Source: Planctomycetota bacterium (lineage in GTDB: Bacteria > Planctomycetota > Phycisphaerae > Sedimentisphaerales > SM23-30). Taken from it: a stretch of 5,353 bases of DNA. This document shows positions 4,939 through 5,353 of the stretch, one piece after another; the first letter of the stretch is position 1, and each line of letters begins with the position of its first letter. Location of the stretch: assembly GCA_029573975.1 (NCBI GenBank), contig JAKQBU010000589.1:1-5353 (forward strand). The letters are read 5' to 3'. The translations under genes and the position numbers were made by a program. Below the pieces are notes generated by a model. That model was given only the letters and a program-made list of their open reading frames with translations. It was not told where the DNA came from and searched no databases.

Positions 4939-5353
4939 TTAACTGCCCGCCTGAACCGCATCATTCAGGCTGAGCACCTTATATTCTTCCAGCAATTTCA
5001 TCAGTTGCCTGCGTTTTTCCTGCTCTTCCGCCGTCTTGAACTGATTGAAAATTCGCGTGGCGACATCCGGTTTCATGGCCGCCAGATACCGGACCGCTTC
5101 GGTTTCCTCCATTTTCATAAAATCTTCTTTGGCATATTTCGGCTTCATCAAAATATAATTCTTCAGGGCTTTCTGGAAACCCTCGTCTTTGGCCGCCTCT
5201 TCCTGCTGGCTGACTTTCCGGCTGAATTGCTGTTTTTCCGTTTCCAGCTCCTTCAGGTCCTTTTCCAGCTTGCTTTTGGCAACCTGAATCGTGTCCTGCA
5301 TATTCCGCAGCAGTTCGGCCTGACGCTCCATCTCCCCGGATTGCACTTCCCGC
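4939..5353 (-). CDS. Coiled-coil flagellar accessory protein, MotE/MgtE-N-like (C-terminal part, cut by window edge)
   Basis: The frame is open to the right edge (codons for R and E precede the in-frame GTG at 5346), so the true start is probably outside; at least 135 residues are visible. Counting from that GTG codon, residues about 5-55 are a charged, Lys/Glu/Gln-rich helix likely to be a coiled coil. Residues about 56-121 have the helical-repeat look of the MgtE N-terminal domain and MotE: YILMKPKYAKEDFMKMEETE, then AVRYLAAMKPDVATRIFNQF and KTAEEQEKRRQLMKLLEE. MotE-type proteins usually have an N-terminal membrane helix before the coil, which would be in the missing part. Just upstream of fliK, this slot often holds fliJ followed by such a protein. 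In characterised systems MotE acts as a chaperone for a stator-associated protein, but that role cannot be assumed here. A divergent FliJ is the alternative; the MKPxxA motif argues against it. The stop lies 17 bp before fliK. Confidence 0.7.
   Translation of the reverse strand, partial: REVQSGEMERQAELLRNMQDTIQVAKSKLEKDLKELETEKQQFSRKVSQQEEAAKDEGFQKALKNYILMKPKYAKEDFMKMEETEAVRYLAAMKPDVATRIFNQFKTAEEQEKRRQLMKLLEEYKVLSLNDAVQAGS

Overview
This window is a piece of a flagellar hook/motor gene cluster, with every real gene on the minus strand and transcription running from high to low coordinates. In transcription order it holds: the C-terminal part of a small coiled-coil protein that resembles MotE and the MgtE N-terminal domain (cut by the right edge); fliK (hook-length control); flgD (hook cap/scaffold); flgE (hook protein); a 288-bp intergenic region with repeats and a terminator; and the first 66 codons of motA (stator subunit, cut by the left edge). 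The gaps between the first four genes are 17, 41 and 20 bp, and each start has a visible Shine-Dalgarno sequence, so these four form one operon segment.

Organism: bacterial, moderate-to-high GC, motile. The FlgE sequence gives the best clue. It starts with MGLTSSLFAGLSG, contains NTTAFKSSR and GGTNPMQVG near the N-terminus, and has a large variable insert ending in a WRFYAESSDDTDADRVLG-type stretch. To my recollection this pattern is typical of Planctomycetota hook proteins, and the order (FliJ/MotE-like)-fliK-flgD-flgE-motA fits that phylum. This is recalled family resemblance, not a search result. An anaerobic Bacillota such as Negativicutes is the main alternative.

How the genes work together: FlgD caps the growing hook, FlgE polymerises under it, FliK is secreted as the ruler that switches export specificity once the hook is long enough, and MotA (with MotB outside the window) builds the ion-driven stator. 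The MotE-like protein is probably a flagellar coiled-coil accessory factor.

The most unusual part is the non-coding region 199-486. It holds two perfect copies of a 54-bp sequence, 138 bp apart, each containing a 9-bp inverted repeat. Only the copy nearer motA is followed by a T-tract, which makes it a standard intrinsic terminator for the hook operon. A separate 8-bp GC-rich stem lies in the motA leader. A second point of interest is FlgD: behind a normal N-terminal domain it has five phased heptads and then three tandem beta-type repeats that each start with (L/M)IG. I found no clear evidence of a wholly new system; the rest is a well-formed flagellar operon.
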